A stretch of DNA of 64,000 bases, from NCBI GenBank assembly GCA_023389275.1, contig JAEWEN010000023.1, forward strand, positions 85,674 to 149,673, in the 5' to 3' direction. Each line of letters opens with the position of its first letter. The first letter of the stretch is position 1. The notes under the pieces were generated by a model. That model did no database searches, had not been told where the DNA came from, and was given only the letters and a program-made list of their open reading frames with translations. The position numbers and the translations under genes were made by a program. This DNA is from Bacillota bacterium (GTDB lineage Bacteria > Bacillota > Clostridia > Clostridiales > Caloramatoraceae). Of the stretch, positions 16,436 through 24,947 are shown in pieces.

Positions 16436-17725
16436 TTAGATTGCTTTGCTATTTTCAACAATTAGGTCTATAACTTTATTATTTGAAATTTCTTCTTTAA
16501 TATTTTCTTTTTCAGCAGTTAGAATATAATTTGTCATTTCTTCTAACTTTTCAGTTCCATATCTTTTAGCAATTTCTTCTGCTCTTGCTTTTATTTCGTC
16601 TTCAGTAACTTCTACATTTTCAGCTTTTGCAATTGATGTAATTACAAGGTTAGTTTTTACTCTAACTGATGCTGTTTCTCTAAAGTCACTTCTTAACTTA
16701 TCCATTGTCATTCCAAGAAGCTCTAGATATTTTTCTATGTTAAGACCTTGGTACTTAAGTTTCATTTCAAGATCACGTACCATGAAATCTACTTCTTTTT
16801 CGATCATAACGTCTGGTATATCTACTTCAGCATTTTCAGTTACTTTTTTGATTAGTTCATCTTCATATTCTCTTTTTGCTTTTTCAGCATTAGCTTCTTC
16901 TAGCTTCTTTTTAATATCAGCTTTTAAATCAGCTAAAGTTTCAAACTCTGAAGAATCTTTTGCAAATTCATCATCAAGTTCTGGAACTTCTTTAACCTTA
17001 ACAGCTTTTACAAGAACTTTAAATACAGCTGGTTTTCCTGCAAGCTCTTCTACTCTATAGTCTTCTGGGAATGTTACATTAACGTCTTTTTCTTCTCCAG
17101 CTTTAGCTCCAACTAATTGATCTTCAAATCCTGGAATAAATGTTCCTGAACCAATAGTTAAGTCGAAGTCTTCTCCTTTTCCGCCTTCAAAAGCTACTTC
17201 ATCTACAAATCCTTCAAAGTCTATTACAGCTATATCTCCATTTTCAATTGCTGAATCTTCTTTTGATACAACTCTAGCAGCTTTTTCTCTCATTGCGTTT
17301 ATTTCTGCATCTACATCTTCATCTGATACAGTATATTCTGCTTTCTTAGCTTCTATCCCTTTATAATCACCAAGTTTTACTTCTGGTTTAACAGTTACAG
17401 TAGCAGTATAAACAAAATCTTCACCTTTTCCTATACTAACTACATCTATTGATGGATAGTCTACAACTTCTATTTTATTTTCTTCTATAGCAGCTGGATA
17501 AGACATCTCACATGCAAAGTTAATAGCATCATCGTATAAAACACCTTCTCCATAGTATTTCATAATTACTTGCATAGGTGCTTTACCTTTTCTAAATCCA
17601 GGTACATTAAATCTCTTTGCATTCTTCTTGTATGATTTATTTAATGCTTCATTAAATTTTTCTGATGATACTGTTATTTCTAACTTAACAGCGTTTTTTT
17701 CTAGCTTTTCAACTTTTACGCTCAT
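16436..17725 (-). CDS. tig: Trigger factor, ribosome-associated chaperone
   Basis: A 429-residue ribosome-bound chaperone and peptidyl-prolyl isomerase that guards nascent chains. The ribosome-binding signature is FNVPGFRKGKAP (about residue 40), the FKBP-type PPIase domain lies near 160-250 (IDFEGFVDE), and the C-terminal helical chaperone arms follow. The start follows AGGAGG. First gene of the tig-clpP-clpX operon. Confidence 0.97.
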   Translation of the reverse strand: MSVKVEKLEKNAVKLEITVSSEKFNEALNKSYKKNAKRFNVPGFRKGKAPMQVIMKYYGEGVLYDDAINFACEMSYPAAIEENKIEVVDYPSIDVVSIGKGEDFVYTATVTVKPEVKLGDYKGIEAKKAEYTVSDEDVDAEINAMREKAARVVSKEDSAIENGDIAVIDFEGFVDEVAFEGGKGEDFDLTIGSGTFIPGFEDQLVGAKAGEEKDVNVTFPEDYRVEELAGKPAVFKVLVKAVKVKEVPELDDEFAKDSSEFETLADLKADIKKKLEEANAEKAKREYEDELIKKVTENAEVDIPDVMIEKEVDFMVRDLEMKLKYQGLNIEKYLELLGMTMDKLRSDFRETASVRVKTNLVITSIAKAENVEVTEDEIKARAEEIAKRYGTEKLEEMTNYILTAEKENIKEEISNNKVIDLIVENSKAI

Positions 17726-17792
17726 GTTTATTCCTCCTAATTAGCTTTTAATTAATAGTTTGTATTAACGTAGTTACCCGGTACATACATAT

Positions 17793-17801
17793 AGTATAAC
17801 A
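17793..17801 (-). promoter_or_regulatory. Extended -10 promoter for tig-clpP-clpX
   Basis: TG-T-TATACT on the minus strand is an extended -10 element about 70 bases before tig. No good -35 is visible at the expected distance. Confidence 0.45.
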
Positions 17802-17846
17802 TTCTAATGATATCATAGGAATAATAGTTATTCAAGTACATGGATA

Positions 17847-18179
17847 CTAGTTTATTATACCCTCTTTTGTTACAACTCCTATTACCTTTTCAAGTGGCTT
17901 TTCTATATCATTATCAGTTAAAATTTCTTCATCAGCTAAATTCAAAAGCTCAATATCATAGTATTTTGAAGCATTAAAAACTCTAAAACCTACTACGGAA
18001 TCTCCTTTTATTATATCAACTGTATCTAAAATAAGATTTGCCGCTTTTTCACTATTATATACATTAGATGCGTCTAAATCTTTTTCCTTTATATTTTCAA
18101 TATTTTTTTCACTACTTTTAAAATCATCTTCAAAGTAAATACTAACTATATCATGACTTTTATCATAACAAACCTTCAA
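17847..18179 (-). CDS. Small hypothetical protein, DUF2283-like
   Basis: A 110-residue protein of unknown function. I choose the TTG at 18179 because GGGAG lies exactly eight bases before it and the product then begins MKVCYDKSHDIVSIYF, which resembles the start of DUF2283 proteins. Longer versions starting at 18197 or 18242 lack a ribosome site. No catalytic motif, signal or membrane segment. It follows the MBL lipoprotein gene with a 71-base gap and may belong to that unit. Confidence 0.6.
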   Translation of the reverse strand: MKVCYDKSHDIVSIYFEDDFKSSEKNIENIKEKDLDASNVYNSEKAANLILDTVDIIKGDSVVGFRVFNASKYYDIELLNLADEEILTDNDIEKPLEKVIGVVTKEGIIN

Positions 18180-18250
18180 GTTTCTTTCTCCCTTCATCAC
18201 TAGACATATATTATATTTTGAATTATAACCTTTTTTTACCATTTTTAAAA

Positions 18251-19111
18251 CTATCTAACATTATTTTTTGTTCCTACTTTTAAATTTTCCCCATCAGATA
18301 TAAAGGTTATATTTCCTGTTTCAAATGTTTTATAAAGTTCTATATTAAAACTACTTAAAAGTTTTACTATTTCTTTATGTGGATGTCCATATTCATTGTT
18401 TTTTCCACAAGAAGCTACAGCAAATTTAGGGTCTACTAGTTTTATAAATTCTTTAGAACTAGATGTAGAACTTCCATGATGTCCAAGTTTTATAACATCT
18501 GATTTTAAATTATATCCTTTTGATATTATTTCTTTTTCTGATACTTTTTCAGCATCTCCCATTAACATAAATGAGTTTTTACCATATGATATTTTGCTAA
18601 CTATACTGTAATCATTTAAATCTTTATATTTTTCAGAATTTGGAGCTAAAAATTCCATTTTGGCTCCACCAAATTCTAATACTTGTCCTGATTTAGGTGA
18701 TTTTATTGTTAGATTTTTTTCCTTAACAGCTAAAATAGTATCTTTAAAAGTTTTAGTAGTATGATTAATCTTTGGCATATATATTTCTCCAATAGTATAA
18801 TCTTTTATAATCGATGCCATGTTTCCAATATGATCTTCATGTGGATGTGTACCTATTAAAACATCTATATTTTTAATATTTTTTTCTTTTAAAAAATTAT
18901 AAAGCTTATCCTTATCATTTTTAGACCCTGTATCAATTAATATATTTTTATTATTAGGTGTTTTAATAAATATAGCATCACCTTGTCCAACATCAATTAT
19001 ACTTACTTCTAAACTACCTTCTAAATTTTGATTATTTGTGCAGCCTATAAAAATAAATAAAAGCATTAATACTAAGCTTACTACTTTTATTAATTTTCTA
19101 AACTTAAACAC
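18251..19111 (-). CDS. ComEC/Rec2-like metallo-beta-lactamase-fold lipoprotein
   Basis: A 286-residue hydrolase of the MBL fold, similar to the C-terminal domain of competence protein ComEC but without its channel. A lipoprotein signal ends with the lipobox Cys24 (FIFIGC), so it is anchored outside the membrane. Metal ligands are in THPHEDHIG (His89, His91, Asp93, His94), GDAEK and LGHHGSS. Nuclease or other phosphodiester activity is likely. The GTG start overlaps the stop of the TIM-barrel gene by one base (TAGTG) with GGAGG before it, so the two are translationally coupled. Confidence 0.85.
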   Translation of the reverse strand: MFKFRKLIKVVSLVLMLLFIFIGCTNNQNLEGSLEVSIIDVGQGDAIFIKTPNNKNILIDTGSKNDKDKLYNFLKEKNIKNIDVLIGTHPHEDHIGNMASIIKDYTIGEIYMPKINHTTKTFKDTILAVKEKNLTIKSPKSGQVLEFGGAKMEFLAPNSEKYKDLNDYSIVSKISYGKNSFMLMGDAEKVSEKEIISKGYNLKSDVIKLGHHGSSTSSSKEFIKLVDPKFAVASCGKNNEYGHPHKEIVKLLSSFNIELYKTFETGNITFISDGENLKVGTKNNVR

Positions 19112-19896
19112 TATTTCACCTCCAAACTCTCTAAGTATTTTCTTGAATTTATTATTTCATCAAAAGTTTTATAATTATCTCTATATACTTCTATAATATA
19201 AGGTATGTTTTTATCTAATTTATAAACACAAGACACTACTTCTTTTAAATTGTCATTTCCTGCGCCTGGAAGCAAACATAATGATTCATTTAAAGAGTCA
19301 TTAATATGTACATTTTTTATATTATTTTTATATATATTTAAATACTCAAATGGACTTTTGTTATTTCTTCTTGCTTGTTTTAAATCTAATGTATAGTTTA
19401 GCTGATTGTCCATATATCTTTCTATATTAGACAAAAACTCTAAATCTCCCCCCTTACATCTAGAAACATTTTCTAAACATAAGCTAACATTATATTCTTT
19501 TGCCATACTACAAAGGTAATCTAGCTTTTTACCTATTTCCCTATAATTATCCTTTCCTTTTATGTTTTTCATTCCGTGAAATGTATAATACTTAGCTCCT
19601 AAAATATTAGCTGCTTTGCATACACTTTCAAACTTTTTTTCCATTTCTTTTCTACGTCTTTCATATTTGTCAAATAAAAAAGGCTCAAATGTAGGTGAAA
19701 AAGCATGTACAGAATATATTTCTATATCTAAATTTTTAGACTTTTCACTAAGTGAAAAAGCGTACTCACTAGATGTTTCATAATCTGCTTCTAAAAAAGC
19801 TTCGCATAAATTAAATCCTAACTTTTTCATTACATCTAAAGAATCTTCTGTTGTAATATCTGGGTAAAAAGAAGCTGTTGAAATTCCTACTCTCAT
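19111..19896 (-). CDS. Sugar phosphate isomerase/epimerase-like TIM-barrel protein
   Basis: A 261-residue AP-endonuclease-2/xylose-isomerase-like TIM barrel. Family marks are YSVHAFSPTFEPF, YYTFHGMKN, SLCLENVSR, YTLDLKQA and NVHINDS, which supply the metal-binding Glu/His/Asp set. The substrate is unknown. It overlaps the MBL lipoprotein gene by one base and is the first gene of that pair, so they probably act together. Confidence 0.82.
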   Translation of the reverse strand: MRVGISTASFYPDITTEDSLDVMKKLGFNLCEAFLEADYETSSEYAFSLSEKSKNLDIEIYSVHAFSPTFEPFLFDKYERRRKEMEKKFESVCKAANILGAKYYTFHGMKNIKGKDNYREIGKKLDYLCSMAKEYNVSLCLENVSRCKGGDLEFLSNIERYMDNQLNYTLDLKQARRNNKSPFEYLNIYKNNIKNVHINDSLNESLCLLPGAGNDNLKEVVSCVYKLDKNIPYIIEVYRDNYKTFDEIINSRKYLESLEVK

Positions 19897-19943
19897 GTAA
19901 TTTAATCTCCCTACTATAATTTTATAAATAAATTTATCTAAAA

Positions 19944-19967
19944 AAAAAGGGCTATTTAGCCCTTTTT
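19944..19967 (-). terminator. Terminator of the 19966 membrane-protein gene
   Basis: AAAAAGGGCT pairs perfectly with AGCCCTTTTT around ATTT, directly after the stop. Confidence 0.85.
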
Positions 19968-20745
19968 ATTTTTCAACATTATATCCATCTTTAGATATGT
20001 ATATATATCCATCATTTGTTTTTAATTTTAATCTTCCACTTTCATCAAAACCTTCAAAAACATTAGATTCTAGATTTTTATTAAGCTTTGCCACTTTTTT
20101 ATGTGATGAATCCTTTAAAGGTTTTGTAGTCCATAAAGTATATCCAAGTCCTGGTTTAGAATTTGGCATATCAGATATATAAACTATATTTCCTTCTGAT
20201 GTAAATTTTGGCTTAGCATTCCAAACATAATCTTGTTTTGTATCTAATATTTTCCTAGTTAATTTCTTTCCAGTATTATAAGTTATATTAGGTTTTGTAA
20301 TATTAGTAAAATTACCATTAATATCTACAAGTATTAAAGACTGATCTGTTTTATCAACAAAAACAGCATTTTGTTTATTAGGAGCTATATCATATTCTAC
20401 TGTTTCTAAATTTTCATTTTTAAATCCTTTTAACTGCTTGTTATCTCCTTGAACAGTATATTCAATTGTTAAAGGCTTATTGTTTTTAAGGGTATATGTA
20501 TATTCAAGTACATTAGCTAAAGGAGCATCTTCCTTTTTTTCTTCTTTTGGGTTTTCACTTTTCTTAGGCTCTGATTGTTTCTTAGAAGTAAAGTTAGGTA
20601 AAATATTAATGTTTTTCTTATTTAAAATATATTTACCTCCAAAAAATGCTATACATAATATAATTAATAATATTAATATTATATTTAATTTTCTTCGCTT
20701 CATTCTCTTTTCATAATTTTTACTAAATATACTTGGTTTTGACAT
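19966..20745 (-). CDS. Hypothetical membrane-anchored protein
   Basis: A 259-residue protein with basic N-terminus (KNYEKRMKRRKLN), one membrane segment at about 19-40 (IILILLIILCIAFFGGKYIL), a Lys/Glu/Ser/Pro-rich linker, and an outside domain rich in beta-strand motifs with Asp/Asn/Gly turns (WNAKPKF, VYISDMPNSKPG). This could be a small beta-propeller-like domain, but no family is recognised. Single gene after GGAGG and before a terminator. Confidence 0.7.
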   Translation of the reverse strand: MSKPSIFSKNYEKRMKRRKLNIILILLIILCIAFFGGKYILNKKNINILPNFTSKKQSEPKKSENPKEEKKEDAPLANVLEYTYTLKNNKPLTIEYTVQGDNKQLKGFKNENLETVEYDIAPNKQNAVFVDKTDQSLILVDINGNFTNITKPNITYNTGKKLTRKILDTKQDYVWNAKPKFTSEGNIVYISDMPNSKPGLGYTLWTTKPLKDSSHKKVAKLNKNLESNVFEGFDESGRLKLKTNDGYIYISKDGYNVEK

Positions 20746-20856
20746 TCTGCTTCCTCCCTAACCTTTAGTACCTTTATTTATTATACCCAATATTTATATA
20801 TAAAAAAAGATTTATATCATAATTTATGTAAATTAGATATTTTGCCCTATAAAAAT

Positions 20857-20885
20857 AAAAAGCCATCTAAATTAGATGACTTTTT
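20857..20885 (-). terminator. Terminator of the tRNA operon
   Basis: AAAAAGCCATCTA (20857-20869) and TAGATGACTTTTT (20873-20885) pair with one mismatch that becomes G-U in the minus transcript. It lies 12 bases after the last tRNA. Confidence 0.8.
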
Positions 20886-20896
20886 CTTTAAATAAA

Positions 20897-20973
20897 TGGT
20901 GCGTCTTAAGAGATTCGAACTCCTGACACGCGCCTTAGAAGGGCGCTGCTCTATCCAACTGAGCTAAAGACGC
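20897..20973 (-). tRNA. tRNA-Arg (anticodon TCT), copy 2 of pair
   Basis: Acceptor GCGTCTT/AAGACGC, anticodon loop CTTCTAA (TCT), normal T-arm and genome-encoded CCA. Identical to the copy at 21487-21563. Last gene of the operon. Confidence 0.97.
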
Positions 20974-20977
20974 ATAT

Positions 20978-21051
20978 TGGAGCGGGTGATGGGAATCGAA
21001 CCCACACGACCAGCTTGGAAGGCTGGGATTCTACCATTGAACTACACCCGC
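20978..21051 (-). tRNA. tRNA-Gly (anticodon TCC), copy 2 of pair
   Basis: Acceptor GCGGGTG, anticodon loop CTTCCAA (TCC), CCA encoded. Same gene body as 21567-21640, with different flanks. Confidence 0.97.
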
Positions 21052-21056
21052 TCAAT

Positions 21057-21131
21057 TGGAGCGGAAGACGAGATTCGAACTCGCGACGTTCACCTTGGCA
21101 AGGTGACGCTCTACCACTGAGCCACTCCCGC
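21057..21131 (-). tRNA. tRNA-Gly (anticodon GCC)
   Basis: Acceptor GCGGGAG, anticodon loop CTTGCCAA containing GCC, encoded CCA. Confidence 0.96.
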
Positions 21132-21136
21132 ATATA

Positions 21137-21220
21137 TGGTGCGGATGGAGGGACTTGAACCCCCACGTACTGGACACTAGATCCTAAGTCTAGCGCGTCT
21201 GCCAATTCCGCCACATCCGC
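21137..21220 (-). tRNA. tRNA-Leu (anticodon TAG)
   Basis: 84-base class II tRNA with a variable arm (about TGTCCAGTACG). Acceptor GCGGATG, anticodon loop CTTAGGA (TAG), encoded CCA. Confidence 0.96.
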
Positions 21221-21239
21221 AAATATTTTGTTTTTAAAA

Positions 21240-21315
21240 TGGTGAGCCACCAGGGGATCGAACCCTGGACACCATGATTAAAAGTCATGTGCTCTACCGA
21301 CTGAGCTAGTGGCTC
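21240..21315 (-). tRNA. tRNA-Lys (anticodon TTT)
   Basis: Acceptor GAGCCAC, anticodon loop CTTTTAA (TTT), encoded CCA. Confidence 0.97.
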
Positions 21316-21320
21316 ACATA

Positions 21321-21395
21321 TGGCTGGGCTAGTAGGATTCGAACCTACGCATGCGGGAGTCAAAGTCCCGTGCCTTACCGCTTGGCGATAGCCCA
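21321..21395 (-). tRNA. tRNA-Gln (anticodon TTG)
   Basis: Acceptor TGGGCTA, anticodon loop CTTTGAC (TTG), encoded CCA. Confidence 0.97.
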
Positions 21396-21400
21396 ATAAA

Positions 21401-21477
<77 letters not shown>

Positions 21478-21486
21478 CATGTTAAG

Positions 21487-21563
21487 TGGTGCGTCTTAAG
21501 AGATTCGAACTCCTGACACGCGCCTTAGAAGGGCGCTGCTCTATCCAACTGAGCTAAAGACGC
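21487..21563 (-). tRNA. tRNA-Arg (anticodon TCT), copy 1 of pair
   Basis: Same gene body as 20897-20973; with the neighbouring Gly gene it forms a duplicated Arg-Gly pair. Confidence 0.97.
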
Positions 21564-21566
21564 ATA

Positions 21567-21640
21567 TGGAGCGGGTGATGGGAATCGAACCCACACGACC
21601 AGCTTGGAAGGCTGGGATTCTACCATTGAACTACACCCGC
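21567..21640 (-). tRNA. tRNA-Gly (anticodon TCC), copy 1 of pair
   Basis: Same gene body as 20978-21051. First tRNA behind the operon promoter at 21694-21722. Confidence 0.97.
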
Positions 21641-21693
21641 ATGTAGTACTTAACACCATTTTTTCTTATTGCCATTTCCTTTAAGCATTTACT

Positions 21694-21722
21694 ATTTTAA
21701 AGCTTTTTATTTATTTTGTCAA
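21694..21722 (-). promoter_or_regulatory. Sigma-A promoter of the nine-tRNA operon
   Basis: TTGACA (21717-21722), a 17-base spacer and TAAAAT (21694-21699), about 50 bases before the first tRNA-Gly. Confidence 0.75.
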
Positions 21723-21743
21723 CCTCTTTTTTTAAGAAGTTTT

Positions 21744-21819
21744 TGGTCGGGGTGACAGGGATCGAACCTGCGACCTCATGGTCCCAAACCACGCGCGCTC
21801 CCATCTGCGCCACACCCCG
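21744..21819 (-). tRNA. tRNA-Pro (anticodon TGG)
   Basis: Acceptor CGGGGTG, anticodon loop TTTGGGA (TGG), encoded CCA. It has its own promoter; read-through into the downstream tRNA operon is possible because no clear terminator follows. Confidence 0.97.
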
Positions 21820-21861
21820 GTGTTCTTTCGTCGTTGGCGTTTCGCCCTTGCGACAATATTA

Positions 21862-21890
21862 AGTATATACTATGTTTTGAATTACGTCAA
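21862..21890 (-). promoter_or_regulatory. Sigma-A promoter of tRNA-Pro
   Basis: TTGACG (21885-21890), a 17-base spacer and TATACT (21862-21867). Between it and the tRNA is an interrupted GC-rich hairpin (GTCG..GGCG / CGCC..CGAC) that may guide 5' processing. Confidence 0.8.
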
Positions 21891-21951
21891 CACTTTTTTT
21901 GAATTTTTTTCGATATTTTTTGATCTTTTTCGCAACCCCTTTAAAATCAAG

Positions 21952-21983
21952 GGTTTAGCAGCATATTTTTTTACTGCTAAACC
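21952..21983 (-). terminator. Hairpin after the YfcE-like gene, probable terminator
   Basis: GGTTTAGCAG (21952-21961) pairs perfectly with CTGCTAAACC (21974-21983), shortly after the stop at 21991. A long T-run is lacking. Confidence 0.6.
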
Positions 21984-21990
21984 TTCAATA

Positions 21991-22470
21991 TTATAAAATA
22001 TTTAGTGGATTTATTTTAAAATCACCATTTTTTATTTCTAATATTCCATATCCTTTTTGCATATCTCTTGGATATGAAATGCTTCCTGGATTAAAAAAAG
22101 TTATGTTATCTTCTTTATATAGTACTTGTTTATGAGTGTGCCCAAATAAAACTATGTCTACTTCTTTTTCCTTAGCCTTATAATAAAGCTTATCAATTCC
22201 ATAATAAACACTATATTTATGTCCATGGGTTAAAAATATTTTAACTCCACTTATATCTATAGTTTTCTCCTTAAGATCTTCTTTTCCATTATCCCAATCA
22301 TTATTTCCTGCAACATATATTAACTTCTTGTTATATTTTTTATTTAAGGTTAGTATATCCTCAAAATGATCTCCTAAATGTATTATAGCTTCTATATCTT
22401 TTAAAGGTTCTATAACCTTATCTAATGTATAAAGATCACCATGAGAGTCGCTTACAATTGCTATTTTCAT
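21991..22470 (-). CDS. YfcE/MJ0936-family metallophosphoesterase
   Basis: A 159-residue phosphodiesterase. The dinuclear metal motifs are SDSHGD, HLGDH, VAGNND, THGH and FGHTHK, giving the complete family set. The ATG at 22470 follows GGAGG; an upstream TTG at 22482 would lie in that site. It is immediately downstream of the rph-rdgB gene (stop at 22484), the usual clostridial order, so it belongs to that transcript. Confidence 0.93.
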   Translation of the reverse strand: MKIAIVSDSHGDLYTLDKVIEPLKDIEAIIHLGDHFEDILTLNKKYNKKLIYVAGNNDWDNGKEDLKEKTIDISGVKIFLTHGHKYSVYYGIDKLYYKAKEKEVDIVLFGHTHKQVLYKEDNITFFNPGSISYPRDMQKGYGILEIKNGDFKINPLNIL

Positions 22471-22483
22471 ATTTTCCTCCAAG

Positions 22484-23827
22484 CTATAGTCTTTTTAACT
22501 TGCTTTTTAAATTTAAAAGAGCACGCCCTCTATGGCTCATAGAATTTTTTTCATCACTTGATAGCTCTCCAAAGCTTTTTTCATATCCATCTGGTATAAA
22601 TAAAGGATCATATCCAAATCCATTTTCTCCGTATAATTTATCTCCTATTTTACCTCTTACTTCTCCTCTAACAACTATTTTTTCATTATCAGGTGTTAAA
22701 AGTGTTATAACAGTTACAAATCTAGCTCCTCTTTTCTCTTCTGGAATATTTTTCATTTCATCTAAAAGTTTAGTATTATTTTCATTATCTGTTGCGTTTT
22801 CACCTGCAAATCTTGCTGAGTATACACCTGGTCTTAAGTCTAATGCATATACTTCAAGTCCTGAATCATCTGATATAACAGCATGTTTAGTTAACTTTTT
22901 AACCTCACTAGCCTTTTTATATGAGTTTTCCTCAAATGTTTTTCCGTCTTCTTCAACTTCTATTTCAATACCTGCTTCTTTTAATGAAATAACTTCTATA
23001 TTAAGAGTTTTTAATATATCTTTAAACTCTACTAATTTATGTTCATTATTACTTGCAAGAACCACTTTATCAATTCTTGTTACTCTGCCTTCCCCTATTC
23101 TTAATGCATCATTTCCTAAACAGCTTTTTTGTATATTTATTAAACTTTCTATTCCACATTTAGCTGATTCAATCATAGAATTTAATTCATTTAAAGTATA
23201 TGGTCTTTCTTCTCCAGTTCCTTGTATTTCAATTATTTCTTCTTTATCTGTCATAACAAGATTCATATCTACTGTAGCCTTTGAATCCTCTTCATAACAA
23301 AGATCTAGTATAACCTCATTTTCAAATATACCTGCACTTACTGCTGCAACATATCCTTTTATAGGGTATACATCAAACTTTTGCTGCTTATCAATAAAGT
23401 TTATAGCATCTACTAAAGCTACAAATGCCCCTGTTATTGATGCTGTTCTTGTTCCTCCATCTGCTTGTATAACATCACAATCTATCCATATAGTTCTTTC
23501 TCCAATGGATTTTAAATCAACAATAGATCTTAAACTTCTTCCTATAAGTCTTTGAATCTCAGATGTTCTTCCATCTACTTTTAAAGATGATGCTTCTCTT
23601 CTTTTTCTGTTTCCAGTAGACCTTGGAATCATTCCATATTCTGATGTAATCCATCCTTCTCCAGTTCCTTTTAAAAATGATGGAACTCTATCTTCAATAG
23701 ATGCTGTACATATTACCTTTGTATCACCAAATTCTATTAAAACTGAACCTTCTGCATGTTTTATGTAATTTCTTGTGATTTTTATATTTCTTAAACTATT
23801 ATTTTCTCTTCCGTCTATTCTTTTCAA
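22484..23827 (-). CDS. Fused RNase PH and RdgB/HAM1 XTP/dITP pyrophosphatase
   Basis: A 447-residue two-domain enzyme. Residues about 1-245 are RNase PH, a phosphorolytic 3'-5' exoribonuclease for tRNA ends ([30 protein letters not shown]). Residues about 250-447 are the HAM1-type pyrophosphatase that removes ITP/XTP ([43 protein letters not shown]). The TTG start follows AAGGAGG by seven bases. Both domains look intact, so this is a real fusion rather than a frameshift of two neighbours; fused forms are known in Firmicutes. Confidence 0.95.
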   Translation of the reverse strand: MKRIDGRENNSLRNIKITRNYIKHAEGSVLIEFGDTKVICTASIEDRVPSFLKGTGEGWITSEYGMIPRSTGNRKRREASSLKVDGRTSEIQRLIGRSLRSIVDLKSIGERTIWIDCDVIQADGGTRTASITGAFVALVDAINFIDKQQKFDVYPIKGYVAAVSAGIFENEVILDLCYEEDSKATVDMNLVMTDKEEIIEIQGTGEERPYTLNELNSMIESAKCGIESLINIQKSCLGNDALRIGEGRVTRIDKVVLASNNEHKLVEFKDILKTLNIEVISLKEAGIEIEVEEDGKTFEENSYKKASEVKKLTKHAVISDDSGLEVYALDLRPGVYSARFAGENATDNENNTKLLDEMKNIPEEKRGARFVTVITLLTPDNEKIVVRGEVRGKIGDKLYGENGFGYDPLFIPDGYEKSFGELSSDEKNSMSHRGRALLNLKSKLKRL

Positions 23828-23839
23828 AATAATGCCTCC

Positions 23840-24814
23840 TTAATTTATTACCTTATATAATTCATCTGAGTCTGGTTGATCTAGTATTTGTTTTTTATTT
23901 CCTATTAAAATAGTATTATCACCTTCTACTATTTTTCCTACAACAGCTGCATTAATTCCATTTTCTTTTAAAACAGTAACTAACTCTTCCCCTTTTTCTG
24001 TTGTTATTATCATAGAACCACTTGATATAAGCTTATATGGATCTATTTTAAATAAATTAGCTATTTTTATAGTCTCTTCTTTTATAGGAATCTTATTTAT
24101 ATCTATACTAACAGCAAGATTACTTGCTTCTCCAACTTCCCAAATAGCACCTAATATACCACCTTCTGTAGCATCATGCATAGAGTTAACTTTAAAATTT
24201 CCTGCTATAAGTCCTGTTTCAATTACACTTATATCATTAAGCATTAATTTTATATTTTCTATCTCTTCTTTATTAAATATACTTAAAAGCTCTTTTTCCT
24301 TATCTGCTGCTATAATTACACTTCCTTCAAGTCCTGCATATCCTGTAACTACTATATCATCATTTATTTTCGCTCCACCTGTTGTAACTATATTTTTGCC
24401 TTTTCCAATAGCAGTTATTGATACTACTATTTTATTTACAGCATCAGTAACCTCTGTATGACCACCAAGAACTGTTACATTTATTTTTTCACATGTTTTT
24501 GTAATATCCATCATAACCTTTTTTATATCATCTATATTTGAGCTTGGTGGCGCTAATAAAGTAACTAAAATCCCAAGTGGTTTTACTCCTGCTGATGCTA
24601 TGTCATTACAAGAAATATGTACTGCAAGTGAGCCTATATCATTTACAGCTCCTGTTATAGGGTCTGTTGTAAGTACACATTTTTCTTCACCAAAGTCGAC
24701 TATAGAACAATCTTCTCCTACTTTTGGCTGTACTAAAACTTCCTTATTATTTATAGTTAATTTAGAAAGAATCTCCTGGTTTAACACATCATTAGGTAAT
24801 TTTCCTATTTTCAT
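23840..24814 (-). CDS. AIR synthase-related (HypE/ThiL/PurM-like) protein
   Basis: A 324-residue ATP-binding protein of the PurM/HypE superfamily. The N-domain shows VGEDCSIVDFG, TTDPITG and the SCNDIASAGVKPLG block; the C-domain has GLEGSVII and MHDATEGGILGA. The hydrogenase HypE C-terminal cysteine is not seen, and no hyp genes are nearby, so a hydrogenase role is doubtful. Clostridial operons often carry this gene beside rph-rdgB. The exact reaction is unknown. Start follows GGAGGG; 12 bases upstream of the fusion gene. Confidence 0.8.
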   Translation of the reverse strand: MKIGKLPNDVLNQEILSKLTINNKEVLVQPKVGEDCSIVDFGEEKCVLTTDPITGAVNDIGSLAVHISCNDIASAGVKPLGILVTLLAPPSSNIDDIKKVMMDITKTCEKINVTVLGGHTEVTDAVNKIVVSITAIGKGKNIVTTGGAKINDDIVVTGYAGLEGSVIIAADKEKELLSIFNKEEIENIKLMLNDISVIETGLIAGNFKVNSMHDATEGGILGAIWEVGEASNLAVSIDINKIPIKEETIKIANLFKIDPYKLISSGSMIITTEKGEELVTVLKENGINAAVVGKIVEGDNTILIGNKKQILDQPDSDELYKVIN

Positions 24815-24947
24815 CTTCTATCCCTCCAGTATAATTCCATTATAAATTAAACACTATGTTTTTCAAAGAAAGCATTTAAGAGAACATTTTATTAAAACTT
24901 AGCATATTATATTATGATACTTTAAATTTTTAGGTGGTGAACTTAAT

